64,000 nucleotides of DNA from Hyphomicrobiales bacterium (GCA_028869185.1 JAGWTA010000007.1:49752-113751), one strand, 5' to 3'. Positions 55,156 to 64,000 are shown, counted from the first letter of the stretch. The notes: generated from the sequence alone by a model not told the origin. Numbers and translations are program-made.

Positions 55156-56112
55156 ATGGAATATTTTTCGTCCTTCATGGCCATGTTGAGCGATGGATCG
55201 GTCCTGGCCGGCCTTGCGTTCGGCGTCGCTCTGCTTGGCGCCATGGCTTATGCGTTGTTCAAGGCGACGGAACCGCGACGGCTTACGCGCAGGCGTCTCA
55301 TCGAGGGAACGGCTATCGACCGCTTGCAAAAGCGGAAAAAGTCTGGCGGCTCGCGTTTCGTCGATGCGCAGATGCTTGCGAAAATCCGCAATTTTGCTCC
55401 GGAGAAGATTCGGACCAGTCGGCAGTTGCGGCAAAGACTCATGCAGGCGGGCTATTTTTCGCCCAATGCGACAGCGTATTTTTTTGCCTTGCAGATTGGA
55501 ACGACGGCGCTCGTTGCTGCGCTTGGCTGGGCTGCGACAATCGCTGCTCAGAACTATGAATATCCGGTCGATCCATTTTACTGGATTTTGATGTCCGGGT
55601 TTGCCGGATATCTTTTGCCCTCGATCCTGTTGAGGCGAAAGATCAAGCGGAATCAGGCGGAGCATCGCGTCGGTTTTCCCGACTTCATGGATCTTATGGT
55701 TGTGTGCGCGCAGGCCGGCCTCAGCATGGAGGCTGCAATTCAAAAAATAGCGCAAGAATTGAAATCAGCCTTTCCTTCGCTCAGCAACAATCTTGAATTG
55801 ACGTCGCTGGAATTGCGTAGCGGCCAGCCGCTGACGGCGGCGGTTGCTGCAATGTGCGGACGGCTCGGCATCGAGGAGGCGTCTTCGTTTGCGACGCTTT
55901 TGCAGCAATCGGAGGAGCTCGGCTCCAGCATCAGCGAATCCCTGCGCGCCTATGCGGACGACATGCGGAACAAAAGGTTGATGAAAGCTGAGGAAAAAGC
56001 CTATGCATTGCCAGCGAAAATGGTAGTGCCTTTAACAGTTTTCGTATTCCCTGTTCTGATTGTTGTTCTGCTTCTTCCCGCAGTGATCATGGTCGCTGCT
56101 GCGATGAAATAG
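55156..56112 (+). CDS. tadC: Tad inner-membrane platform protein TadC
   Basis: A 318-residue T2SF-domain protein with about four helices. FPDFMDLMVVCAQAGLSMEAA and FATLLQQSEELGSSISESLRA are the conserved blocks; the final hydrophobic stretch ends VIMVAAAMK. It starts 3 bases after tadB. Confidence 0.92.
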   Translation: MEYFSSFMAMLSDGSVLAGLAFGVALLGAMAYALFKATEPRRLTRRRLIEGTAIDRLQKRKKSGGSRFVDAQMLAKIRNFAPEKIRTSRQLRQRLMQAGYFSPNATAYFFALQIGTTALVAALGWAATIAAQNYEYPVDPFYWILMSGFAGYLLPSILLRRKIKRNQAEHRVGFPDFMDLMVVCAQAGLSMEAAIQKIAQELKSAFPSLSNNLELTSLELRSGQPLTAAVAAMCGRLGIEEASSFATLLQQSEELGSSISESLRAYADDMRNKRLMKAEEKAYALPAKMVVPLTVFVFPVLIVVLLLPAVIMVAAAMK

Positions 56113-56129
56113 CCGTGAATGAGGGTTGT

Positions 56130-56609
56130 ATGGCCGGGTCGCTTCGCAACGTTTTGTTAGTTCTAGCGCTGGCGACGACGCTTGGGGGTTGCGAGTCGGC
56201 CGGATTGTCGGCGTTGACAGGGGAAGCCGCGTCGGCGCCCGCCAGCGGACCGTCGGCTCCGGCAATCACCGATCTTGCCAAAGGCAAGCGGCAGTTTCGC
56301 GATCGCAATTTTGGACTGGCTGAGGAATCGTTCCGTGCGGCGGTGGAGACGCGCCCGGACAATGTCGAGGGCTGGCTTGGGCTTGGCGCGGCCTATGACG
56401 AATTGCGCCGGTTCGATCTGGCCGACCGCGCCTATGCGCAAGCGCTGAAGCTGACAGGCCCGACTGCGCAATTGCTCAACAACCGCGGATATTCGCATCT
56501 GCTGCGCGGCGATTATGCGGCGGCCCGGCGCGATCTGGCGGCTGCGCGCGCCAAAGATCCAAACAACCCACAGATCCAGCGCAATATCGCGTTGCTTTCC
56601 GAGCGCTGA
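56130..56609 (+). CDS. tadD: TadD-like tetratricopeptide lipoprotein
   Basis: A 159-residue lipoprotein (lipobox ATTLGGC) with about three TPR units (GKRQFRDRNFGLAEESFRAA, AYDELRRFDLADRAYAQAL, RGYSHLLRGDYAAARRDLA). TadD helps assemble the secretin. The ATG at 56130 with GAGGG upstream is preferred to the GTG at 56115. It is last in the tad operon; no pilin or prepilin peptidase gene is present in the window. Confidence 0.85.
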   Translation: MAGSLRNVLLVLALATTLGGCESAGLSALTGEAASAPASGPSAPAITDLAKGKRQFRDRNFGLAEESFRAAVETRPDNVEGWLGLGAAYDELRRFDLADRAYAQALKLTGPTAQLLNNRGYSHLLRGDYAAARRDLAAARAKDPNNPQIQRNIALLSER

Positions 56610-56652
56610 GAGCGCTTGGCTAGAACTGGCCGGCGCAGGCATAGTCAGTTCA

Positions 56653-57978
56653 ATGCATGATGATTCGGCCGAAAAATCCTTTTTTAGGCGCCTGATTAGC
56701 GATCGCCGCATTGGCGCGATGCTTGGGCTCGGCTTCAGCTCGGGCTTGCCTTACCTGCTTGTCTATTCGACGCAAGCCGCCTGGCTTTCGGAAGCCAAGG
56801 TGCCCATCGAAACGATCGGGCTCATGAGCGAATTGACGATGGCCTACAAGTTCAAGTTTTTGTGGGCGCCGTTTCTTGACCAATATGACGCGCCGATTTT
56901 CGGCAAGCTGCTGGGCCGCCGGCGCGGCTGGATCGTCGTTGCACAAATCGGCGTCATGGCGGCGCTGGCCGGCATCGCTTTTGGCGATCCTGCGCATTGG
57001 CTTTGGTGGACGATCGGCTTTTCGCTTGCGCTTGGGTTTGCAGGCGCAACGCAGGATGTTGTGATCGACGGGTGGCGCATCACCGTTGCGCCCGCAGAGC
57101 AGCAGGCGATGATGTCGGCTTACGCTCAGACCGGCTATCGCATTGCGATCCTGTGCGCCGGCGCAGGCGCGCTTTATCTGTCCGATCGCATCGGATGGCG
57201 CGGCGCCTATCTTTTCATGGCCGCGCTGATGGCGCCGGGCGTTGTCGCAGCCTTTATGGCGCCGGAGCCTGATTCAGACAAAGTGGCGGCTGTGCGCAAG
57301 GAGCGTCCGGATTTCGCGACGGCCGTTGTCGCGCCGATCAAGGAAATGCTGATGCGGCTTGGGCCGCCTACAATCCCGATCCTGGTGATGATCGCCGTTT
57401 TTCGCATGCCCGACTATATTTCCGGCGCGATGGCCATGCCGCTCTACAAGAGCCTCCATTACACCAACACTGACATTGCCACCGTCACAAAACTGTTTGG
57501 CTTTTGGGTCGCGCTCGCTGGCATTTTCGTCGGCGGCTATGTGACGCCGCGCCTTGGCATGATGCCAAGTTTGATGCTGGGTACGGTTGCGGCGTCGTCA
57601 TCGCATCTCTGCTTTGCTTATCTTGCAGCGCATGGCGGCGATTTCGCGACCTTCGCGGTCGCGGTGAGCATTGAAAATTTTGCGGCCGCTTTCGCTTCGA
57701 CTGTTTTGATCGCTTACATGTCGTCGCTTACGTCCGCTTCGCTTGCGGCGAGCCAATACGCGCTTTTGACTTCGCTATACGCATTGCCGGGCAGCCTCAT
57801 TGCGGGCCTGTCCGGGTTCATGGTGAAAGCAATGGGTTTCGAGCGATTTTTTATGGCTGCGGCGGCGATTGGCATTCCCGTCGCCGCGCTCTGCCTCTAT
57901 GTGTGGCGATTGCATGCGAAGGCGGAGCGCAGCGCGCTCAAAACGCAAAGCGCAGCGCCTTCCACACCTGCGTCTTGA
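56653..57978 (+). CDS. ampG: AmpG-type muropeptide permease (MFS)
   Basis: A 441-residue inner-membrane transporter with 12-14 helices. GFSSGLPYLLVYSTQAAWL, YKFKFLWAPFLDQYDAP and GATQDVVIDGWRITVA are the AmpG signatures. It imports anhydromuropeptides for cell wall recycling. The 3' end overlaps the convergent LssY_C gene by 41 bases. No beta-lactamase gene is near. Confidence 0.9.
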   Translation: MHDDSAEKSFFRRLISDRRIGAMLGLGFSSGLPYLLVYSTQAAWLSEAKVPIETIGLMSELTMAYKFKFLWAPFLDQYDAPIFGKLLGRRRGWIVVAQIGVMAALAGIAFGDPAHWLWWTIGFSLALGFAGATQDVVIDGWRITVAPAEQQAMMSAYAQTGYRIAILCAGAGALYLSDRIGWRGAYLFMAALMAPGVVAAFMAPEPDSDKVAAVRKERPDFATAVVAPIKEMLMRLGPPTIPILVMIAVFRMPDYISGAMAMPLYKSLHYTNTDIATVTKLFGFWVALAGIFVGGYVTPRLGMMPSLMLGTVAASSSHLCFAYLAAHGGDFATFAVAVSIENFAAAFASTVLIAYMSSLTSASLAASQYALLTSLYALPGSLIAGLSGFMVKAMGFERFFMAAAAIGIPVAALCLYVWRLHAKAERSALKTQSAAPSTPAS

Positions 57979-58762
57979 CGGTTTCCGCGACGCCGGAAGA
58001 AAGAACCTGCGGCGCATCCTTGCTCTTTGCATTGCAACCTTGGCGCAAGCGCAGCACAACGACTTCGCCATCGGTGAAATAACGGTCGCCGCCGCCATTG
58101 CGGCCATTGACGGTCTCCCCAACGCCTTCCAGTTGATAGCGCGCCTCGACCATGCCGCCGCGTGTCAGTTCGGCCGCAAGGAAGGTTCGTTCGGCGTCGA
58201 TGTCGGCCCCGATATGGTGGGTCACCTGCAAGGTGTAATGATTGAAGCCGACGCGCGAGTCGAATGTTGCGGCGCCCAACCATACCGGCTGGCCCTCGGC
58301 GCCCCCATCGAGGACGCGCCAGAGGCGAATGTGATGACGCTTGCGCGGACTGCGCCCCTCCGGCTTCTCGAAGGCGAGATCTTCTGCGCGACCATCGTAA
58401 TAGAGGTGGCTGACTGGCGCATTGGGATAGGGGCGGCGCAGCGCAACACTGCCGACGATGCGGATGCTCGTTGCAAAAGTTCTTGCGTTGGCGGCAGGCC
58501 ACGCGGCCGCGCGAAATGCGCATATGACATCGGCCTCGGAACCGACCAAACCGAAATTGATCGGATCTCCGGGCGCGCCGAAGGATGTGCGGGTCACGAG
58601 GTCGCGCCCGGCAAGTTCCGGCTGAAAATGATGGCGTCTGGCGAGATAGGGAAGGGCGACATAGGCGAGAACCGACCATATCAGCGCCGCCAGGCCGCCG
58701 AGAATGAGGGCGCGCCGCCCGTTCAGAAACAAGGTTTCGCGCAAGCGCGGGCTGCTTTCCAT
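57938..58762 (-). CDS. LssY C-terminal domain membrane protein
   Basis: A 274-residue protein with one N-terminal membrane segment (ALILGGLAALIWSVLAYVAL) and an LssY_C domain (PF14067). The domain shows GAPGDPINFGLVGSEADVIC, RIVGSVALRRPYPNAPVSHLY, DLAFEKPEGRSPRKRHH and the HH repeat in THHIGADIDAE. The function is unknown; some relatives are joined to phosphatases acting on lipids. It is divergent from the LplT-Aas gene. The ATG at 58762 is used; 58786 is an alternative. Confidence 0.8.
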   Translation of the reverse strand: MESSPRLRETLFLNGRRALILGGLAALIWSVLAYVALPYLARRHHFQPELAGRDLVTRTSFGAPGDPINFGLVGSEADVICAFRAAAWPAANARTFATSIRIVGSVALRRPYPNAPVSHLYYDGRAEDLAFEKPEGRSPRKRHHIRLWRVLDGGAEGQPVWLGAATFDSRVGFNHYTLQVTHHIGADIDAERTFLAAELTRGGMVEARYQLEGVGETVNGRNGGGDRYFTDGEVVVLRLRQGCNAKSKDAPQVLSSGVAETVKTQVWKALRFAF

Positions 58763-58837
58763 GCAAGGCGCTGCTTTCCACGCCATGCCGCGGCTGGCAA
58801 GCCAGCGGCGCTTTTCCAGGCCGGTTTCGCGACGTCT

Positions 58838-58880
58838 TGAACATCGTTCATTTTTTTGATATTGCTATGAACAGCGTTCA
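58838..58880. promoter_or_regulatory. Two TGAAC-N3-GTTCA palindromes (TetR-type operators)
   Basis: TGAACATCGTTCA (58838-58850) and TGAACAGCGTTCA (58868-58880) are near-identical 13-base palindromes whose centres are 30 bases apart, about three helical turns. TTGAAC (58837-58842) and TATTGC (58860-58865) with 17 bases between could be the promoter of the downstream gene. The sites fit binding by a dimeric TetR-like repressor; none is encoded nearby. Confidence 0.65.
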
Positions 58881-58941
58881 AATTTCCCGTCCGTAAACGT
58901 TTTCGCCTCTAAAGACCGCCGACAGGCAGAGTGAAAAAGCC

Positions 58942-61900
58942 ATGCATCTTTTGGCCCAACGGCGGTTCGCCGCGCTTTTCTGGACGCAGTTTTTTTCCGC
59001 GTTCAACGACAACTTCCTCAAGAATGCGCTGGTTTTCCTCATCCTTTACAAGGTCGCCGGCTCAAATGCGCAAGCGCTCGTCACGGCGGCGGGCGGGGTG
59101 TTCATTGCGCCCTTTTTCTTCCTGTCTGGCCTTGGCGGGGAACTGGCGGACCGGTTCGATAAGGCCATAGTCGCGCGACGACTCAAGCTGGTGGAAATTG
59201 GCGCCGCCGCCCTCGCCGTCGCCGGATTTTACGGCCATTCTGTCCCGGCGCTGTTTGTCGCGCTCTTTTTGTTCGGCGTAATTTCGGCGCTGTTCGGGCC
59301 TTTGAAATACGGCATTCTTCCCGATCATCTGAAGCCCGAAGAACTGCCCGCGGGCAATGCCTACGTCGAGGGCGCGACATTTGTCGCCATCTTGCTCGGC
59401 ACCGTCGCCGGCGGCTATGCCTCGCGCGAGGGAGCCGATCCCGCCCATTTCGCGACGGTCATGCTCGCGATGGCCGCCTTGTGTTACGGCGCGAGTTGTC
59501 TCATCCCGCGCACGGGCGAGCGGGCTCCCGACCTGACGATTGATCGCAATGTCGCCCGTTCGACCTGGCGTTTGCTTGGCGAACTGGCGAGCGATCAGCG
59601 GCTGCTGCGCACGGGCGTGATGGTGAGCATGTTCTGGATGATCGGCGCCATCGTGCTTTCGCTGCTGCCCCCGCTCGTGAAAACCCTGATGGGCGGTGAA
59701 GAGTTGGTGGTTTCCACCTATCTCGCGATTTTCGCCATTGGCATAGCGCTCGGCTCCGCCATGGGGTCGTTTCTCTCCAGCGGCCGGATCGTTTTATTGC
59801 CGGCGCCCGTAGCGATGATGCTGATGGCGGTCGTTTCCGTCGATCTTGCATATGTCATTTCCCGGCTGGAGCCGGCGCAGGGCTTGCGCGATTTCTCGGC
59901 GTTTTTCACGGCGCGCTCGTCGTGGCGCATCGCGTTCGATCTGGGTCTGCTCGCTTTTGCTGGCGGCGTTTTCGTCGTGCCGACATTCGCCGCCACGCAA
60001 AGCTGGGCGCCGGTTGCGATGCGCGCGCGCATCGTCGGCGCGGTCAATGTGATGACCGCCGGTTTAATCGTTCTGGGAGCGGCGCTGGTCGGCGGTTTGC
60101 AGGCTGCGGGGGTTTCCATCGCGGGAATTTTCGCACTGCTGGCAGTGTTTTGCCTTGGCGCGGGCGTGTGGATATTCAAAATTCTCCCGACCAATCCGTT
60201 GCGGGATTTCCTTTCGATCCTGTTCCGCGCTTTCTATCGCGTCGAAGTGACCGGGATGGAAAACATCGCCAAAGCGGGACCAAATCCAATTATCGCACTC
60301 AATCACACGAGTTTTCTTGATGCGGCGCTGGCGATTTCCATCCTCGACAAGCCACCGGTATTTGCGATCGATCACGCCATTGCGCAACGCTGGTGGGTAA
60401 AGCCGTTTCTCAGATTTGCGCGCGCCCTGCCGCTTGATCCGACGCGGCCGCTTGCGACGCGCTCCTTGATCAATGCCGTGAAGGGCGGGGACTCGCTGGT
60501 TATTTTTCCTGAAGGCAGGCTGACGGTAACCGGATCGCTGATGAAGGTTTACGATGGCGCTGCGATGATCGCTGAAAAGTCCGGCGCGATGATCGTCCCG
60601 ATCCGTCTGGAAGGGCTCGAGGCGACCATGTTCTCGCGTCTGACACGCGCTCAGGTCAATCGTCGATGGTTCCCCAAAGTGCGCGTTTCGGTGCTCGAGC
60701 CCGTTCGTCTCACCGTTGACAACCAACTGAAAGGCAAAGCGCGTCGCATGGCTGCTGGCGCGGCGTTGTATCAAATCATGTCCGATCTGATATTCCGGAC
60801 AACGAACACGAACAGATCGGTTCTAGCCGCTGTGGTGGAGGCCGCGCGCATCCACGGCGCCGGACGCACAGCGGTCGAAGATCCAGTGGCCGGCGCGCTC
60901 AGCTATCGCAAATTGTTGATCGGCGCGCGCGCGCTGGGTGAGAAGGTGATCGGTCTGTCGGTGGAGAACGAAGCGCTTGGCGTCTTGCTGCCCAACGCCA
61001 ATGGCGCCGCCGCCGCTATTCTTGCAGTCATGTCTTCAGGGCGCGTGCCTGCGATGATCAATTTTTCCGCGGGACCGGCCAGCATTCTGGCCGCCTGCAA
61101 GGCGGCGCAGGTGAAGACGATCCTGACGTCGCGCGCATTTTTGGAAAAGGCCAAGCTGCAGCCGTTGGCAGATCAATTGTCGGCGCATGTCTCGATTGTT
61201 CATCTCGAAGATTTGCGCGCCGATATTGCGCCGCTCGACAAGTTGCGCGCTTTCTTGCGCTATGAACGGCCGCTGATGGCGCGTGCGGGCGCCGATCGCG
61301 CCGCTATCCTGTTCACTTCGGGATCGGAAGGCGCGCCAAAGGCAGTTGTTCTGTCGCATCAAAACATTCTGGCTAATTGCGCGCAGGTTTCAGCGCGACT
61401 GGACATCGGTCGCACCGACAAGATTTTCAACGTCCTTCCGGTTTTTCACTCCTTCGGCCTTACAGCCGGATTGATTTACCCGTTGACGATAGGCTGTCCG
61501 ATCTACCTTTATCCCTCGCCGCTGCATTACAGGATTATCCCCGAACTCGTGTACGGCTCCAATGCGACGGTGCTCGCTGGGACCGATACATTTCTTGCCG
61601 GTTATGCGCGATCGGCGCATCCGTACGATTTCAGGTCGTTGCGTTATGTGATCGCCGGCGCCGAACCGGTGAAGGAAGCGACGCGAAAGACCTACATGGA
61701 GAAATTCGGACTGCGCATTCTCGAAGGTTATGGCGTCACCGAAACCTCGCCGGTTCTCGCCATCAACACCCCGATGTTCAATCGCGTGAGCACGGTCGGG
61801 CGGATATTGCCCGGCATGGATATGCGGCTCGAGACGGTGCCCGGAATTGCCGAAGGCGGTCGTTTGATCGTGCGCGGGCCCAATGTGATGGCCGGCTATA

Positions 61901-62337
61901 TGAAAGCGGATCAGCCCGGCGTCCTGCAACCGCCCGAAAATGGCTGGCATGACACGGGCGACATTGTCGTCATCGACAAGGACGGCTTCATCGCAATCAA
62001 AGGGCGCGCGAAACGGTTTGCCAAGATTGCGGGCGAGATGGTGTCGCTTGCCGCTGTCGAAGCGATCGCGAGCGATTGCTGGCCGGGCGCCTTGTCGGCC
62101 GCCGCCAGCGCGCCCGATGCGCGCAAGGGCGAAAAAATCATTCTGGTGACGGATCGCGAAAAGGCGACGCGCGCCGATTTCCAGACGTTCGCCAAGGCGC
62201 ATGGCGCCAACGAATTGATGATCCCGGCCGAAGTGCATGTCGTCAAGGCGGTTCCGGTTCTGGGCTCGGGCAAAGTCGATTTCGTCGGCGTCTCGAGGCT
62301 CCTGGCGGAGAAGACCGAAGCGGCGAAGGTAAGCTGA
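58942..62337 (+). CDS. aas: LplT-Aas fusion: lysophospholipid transporter, acyltransferase and acyl-ACP synthetase
   Basis: An 1131-residue inner-membrane protein in three parts. Residues about 1-410 are an LplT-type MFS transporter (FWTQFFSAFNDNFLKNALVF). Residues about 430-620 are a PlsC-type acyltransferase with NHTSFLD (454-460) and FPEGRLTVTG. Residues about 650-1120 are an acyl-ACP synthetase with LFTSGSEGAPKAVVLSHQN, GYGVTETSPVLA and GWHDTGDIV. In E. coli lplT and aas are separate adjacent genes; here one chain flips and reacylates lysophospholipids. The ATG at 58942 starts the conserved transporter. Confidence 0.93.
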   Translation: MHLLAQRRFAALFWTQFFSAFNDNFLKNALVFLILYKVAGSNAQALVTAAGGVFIAPFFFLSGLGGELADRFDKAIVARRLKLVEIGAAALAVAGFYGHSVPALFVALFLFGVISALFGPLKYGILPDHLKPEELPAGNAYVEGATFVAILLGTVAGGYASREGADPAHFATVMLAMAALCYGASCLIPRTGERAPDLTIDRNVARSTWRLLGELASDQRLLRTGVMVSMFWMIGAIVLSLLPPLVKTLMGGEELVVSTYLAIFAIGIALGSAMGSFLSSGRIVLLPAPVAMMLMAVVSVDLAYVISRLEPAQGLRDFSAFFTARSSWRIAFDLGLLAFAGGVFVVPTFAATQSWAPVAMRARIVGAVNVMTAGLIVLGAALVGGLQAAGVSIAGIFALLAVFCLGAGVWIFKILPTNPLRDFLSILFRAFYRVEVTGMENIAKAGPNPIIALNHTSFLDAALAISILDKPPVFAIDHAIAQRWWVKPFLRFARALPLDPTRPLATRSLINAVKGGDSLVIFPEGRLTVTGSLMKVYDGAAMIAEKSGAMIVPIRLEGLEATMFSRLTRAQVNRRWFPKVRVSVLEPVRLTVDNQLKGKARRMAAGAALYQIMSDLIFRTTNTNRSVLAAVVEAARIHGAGRTAVEDPVAGALSYRKLLIGARALGEKVIGLSVENEALGVLLPNANGAAAAILAVMSSGRVPAMINFSAGPASILAACKAAQVKTILTSRAFLEKAKLQPLADQLSAHVSIVHLEDLRADIAPLDKLRAFLRYERPLMARAGADRAAILFTSGSEGAPKAVVLSHQNILANCAQVSARLDIGRTDKIFNVLPVFHSFGLTAGLIYPLTIGCPIYLYPSPLHYRIIPELVYGSNATVLAGTDTFLAGYARSAHPYDFRSLRYVIAGAEPVKEATRKTYMEKFGLRILEGYGVTETSPVLAINTPMFNRVSTVGRILPGMDMRLETVPGIAEGGRLIVRGPNVMAGYMKADQPGVLQPPENGWHDTGDIVVIDKDGFIAIKGRAKRFAKIAGEMVSLAAVEAIASDCWPGALSAAASAPDARKGEKIILVTDREKATRADFQTFAKAHGANELMIPAEVHVVKAVPVLGSGKVDFVGVSRLLAEKTEAAKVS

Positions 62338-62529
62338 CGCGCTCTTGCAGCCATTCGAGACGCGCGGCACACTTGCGTGCGCAAGGAGGCGCGGCGCGTG
62401 CGGCGGGAACACAGCATTTTGAGCGGATCAGGCGCATGCAGGCAGCGCTGGCAGCGCCTGATGCGCGCATGCGCCGGATTGGACGGCGCCGACAGCCTTG
62501 AAGGCCGCGCCCGAACTGGTCGGCGCTGA

Positions 62530-63417
62530 ATGCGTATCGATTTTCTCGGCATCGAAGCATTTTTGAACATCGCAGAACGTGGGTCATTTCACAGGGCTGC
62601 GGCGCATCTCAATCTTTCTCAGACCGCGCTCAGCCATCGCATTCGAAAGCTGGAGGACGATCTTGGCCTGAAGCTCTTTTTGCGCACGACACGGCAGGTT
62701 TCGCTGACGCAGGCCGGGCTCGAGCTTTTGCCGAAAGCGCGCATGTTGATGGAAAGTTTGACGGCCTCCTATGAATCCCTGCGTTCACAAAGCCGCGAGC
62801 GGCAGACCCAGATCGCCATCGGTTGCCTGCCGACAATAGCAACCTATCAACTTCCAGCGATCCTCAAGACATTTGCTCGCCAGAACGCCGATGTGGCCGT
62901 GCGTGTCTATGATAATTCGGCGAGCGAAATCGCGGGGCTCGTGCAGGCTGGCGCCATAGAATTCGGCATTACAATCCTGTCGGCAACGACCGCCGATCTC
63001 GAGATCAAGCCCTTGATGAAGGAGCGTTACGCGCTTTTGTCGCCGCTGAGGCATCCGCTTGCCGCCAAGCAATCGGTCACGTGGAGCGAGATCGGCGATG
63101 CCCCGCTTGTGCGGATCAGTCAACAGGCGGCCAATCGCGCCATCATCGACGAGGCGCTTGGCGCGCGCGGCGAAAAGCTCAACTGGCGCTACGAGGTGCA
63201 ACATGTCGGCACGGCGCTTGGCCTGGTGGTTGAAGGCGTGGCCCTGGCGGTGGCTCCACAGTTTGAAGTCGGCGTTGCCGCCCGCCACGGCGTCGCGCTC
63301 ACGCCTCTGCGCGCGCCGGCCGTGTCGCGCACTCTGGGCGTCGTGACGCGGCGAGGGGCGCCATTGTCGCAGGAGGGGGCGGCGCTGCTGCGGCTCGTCC
63401 TGAAGCGGCTGAACTGA
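62530..63417 (+). CDS. LysR-family transcriptional regulator
   Basis: A 295-residue protein. The N-terminal winged helix-turn-helix (FLNIAERGSFHRAAAHLNLSQ and ALSHRIRKLEDDLGLKLF) is a standard LysR DNA-binding domain, followed by the effector domain. It lies on the same strand just upstream of ligJ, so it probably controls protocatechuate 4,5-cleavage genes in response to a pathway intermediate. A GC-rich stretch with inverted repeats precedes it. Confidence 0.88.
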   Translation: MRIDFLGIEAFLNIAERGSFHRAAAHLNLSQTALSHRIRKLEDDLGLKLFLRTTRQVSLTQAGLELLPKARMLMESLTASYESLRSQSRERQTQIAIGCLPTIATYQLPAILKTFARQNADVAVRVYDNSASEIAGLVQAGAIEFGITILSATTADLEIKPLMKERYALLSPLRHPLAAKQSVTWSEIGDAPLVRISQQAANRAIIDEALGARGEKLNWRYEVQHVGTALGLVVEGVALAVAPQFEVGVAARHGVALTPLRAPAVSRTLGVVTRRGAPLSQEGAALLRLVLKRLN

Positions 63418-63436
63418 AAGTCATCGCCCGGCGATA

Positions 63437-63457
63437 TTCATGAAAATCATTCATGAA
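63437..63457 (+). promoter_or_regulatory. Tandem TTCATGAA palindromes, candidate LysR operator
   Basis: TTCATGAA occurs at 63437-63444 and 63450-63457; each is a perfect palindrome and the pair lies just upstream of the ligJ promoter. The spacing fits a LysR site with T-N11-A cores. Confidence 0.55.
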
Positions 63458-63475
63458 TTTGAGCGAACTTGTCAT

Positions 63476-63503
63476 TTGCCAAACCTCGCGCGCGGGCTAT
63501 CCT
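63476..63503 (+). promoter_or_regulatory. Candidate ligJ promoter
   Basis: TTGCCA (63476-63481) and TATCCT (63498-63503) with a 16-base spacer lie 19 bases after the palindrome pair and about 125 bases before the ligJ start. Confidence 0.4.
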
Positions 63504-63629
63504 CGTGTCGTCATCGCCGCCTCGCGGCGTGGATTGCAACTGGCCGCAGCGCCATCGCCAGAAAGCCTTCCGATCGATGCGGGGAGCAGTGACGAATGCG
63601 CCGAATGTGCCGGGCGAGGGGAGACGCGA

Positions 63630-64000
63630 ATGATTATCGATTGCCATGGCCATTACACGACTGCGCCGAAGGCGCTCGAGGATTGGCGCAATCAACAGAT
63701 TGCGGGGATCAAGGACCCCTCGCAAAAGCCGCGCGTCTCGGACCTGAAGATTTCCGACGACGAATTGCGCGAGTCGATCGAGAAGAATCAGCTTCGCCTC
63801 ATGAAGGAGCGCGGAAGCGACCTGACGATCTTCTCGCCGCGCGCCAGCTTCATGGCGCATCACATCGGGGATTTTGCGGTCTCCTCGACGTGGGCATCCA
63901 TCTGCAATGAATTGTGCCACCGCGTCTCGCAACTGTTTCCCGACCATTTTATTGGCGCCGCCATGCTGCCGCAAAGCCCGGGCGTCGATCCGCGGACCTG
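63630..64000 (+). CDS. ligJ: 4-oxalomesaconate hydratase (amidohydrolase_2 family), N-terminal part cut by window edge
   Basis: The ATG at 63630 opens a frame that runs off the window after 123 codons. MIIDCHGHYTTAPKAL has the HGH metal-binding start of amidohydrolases; KISDDELRESIEKNQLRLMKE, GSDLTIFSPRASFMAHHIGD and FPDHFIGAAMLPQSPGVDP match LigJ/GalB hydratases that act on 4-oxalomesaconate in protocatechuate or gallate meta-cleavage. Its regulator is probably the LysR gene upstream. The other pathway genes should follow beyond 64000. Confidence 0.88.
   Translation, partial: MIIDCHGHYTTAPKALEDWRNQQIAGIKDPSQKPRVSDLKISDDELRESIEKNQLRLMKERGSDLTIFSPRASFMAHHIGDFAVSSTWASICNELCHRVSQLFPDHFIGAAMLPQSPGVDPRT

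Noticed and set aside
62400..62525. GC-rich inverted repeats before the LysR gene as an operator
   Set aside because: The pairing is irregular and made of GCGC-type words that are common in this genome.

Overview
The window looks like a contiguous piece of chromosome from a high-GC alphaproteobacterium, most likely of the Hyphomicrobiales (Rhizobiales). The support is gene content typical of that group: a Cpa/Tad pilus cluster, an LplT-Aas fusion, an ActP / cNMP-CBS-DUF294 / exonuclease trio, DUF2336 and LssY_C proteins, and CCA-encoded tRNAs. I cannot fix the genus from sequence alone.

Layout. 1-9.5 kb: tail of an M48 protease, an ATC-hydrolase-family gene, thrS, glyoxalase I, a Tat-exported GMC dehydrogenase pair and a TadG-like vWA protein. 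9.7-19.6 kb: small housekeeping and unknown genes, a cytochrome c, a MaoC hydratase / CoA-ester lyase pair followed by a 39-residue membrane protein, DUF2336, a haem-sensor-type diguanylate cyclase, nadK and a double-hotdog thioesterase. 19.6-28.9 kb: a 505-base gene-free region, an acyl-CoA ligase, a glycosyltransferase, tRNA-Thr, the acetate transporter operon, rlmB and tRNA-Tyr. 29-34.3 kb: a complete branched-chain/aromatic-type ABC importer with a MarR regulator. 34.4-35.5 kb: decayed phage or mobile-element fragments beside tRNA-Gly.

35.6-48.3 kb is the centre of interest: mtnA, then a self-contained selenocysteine system. selD, behind a Tat-type transglutaminase-like gene, lies divergent from fdoG, whose in-frame UGA (codon 200) is followed by a hairpin carrying the bulged U17 and loop G23/U24 of the E. 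coli SECIS. fdoH, fdoI, fdhE, selA, selB and the tRNA-Sec gene selC follow on the same strand. selC begins on the base directly after the selB stop codon. The module thus holds a respiratory formate dehydrogenase together with all the known factors needed to make it as a selenoprotein.

48.3-56.6 kb: an SNase-like secreted protein and a Tad pilus operon (cpaB, cpaC, a small lipoprotein, cpaE, cpaF, tadB, tadC, tadD). 56.6-64 kb: AmpG permease, an LssY_C membrane protein, an LplT-Aas lysophospholipid uptake/reacylation fusion with a paired TGAAC-N3-GTTCA operator, and a LysR regulator upstream of ligJ (4-oxalomesaconate hydratase), which runs off the right edge and suggests protocatechuate 4,5-cleavage metabolism.
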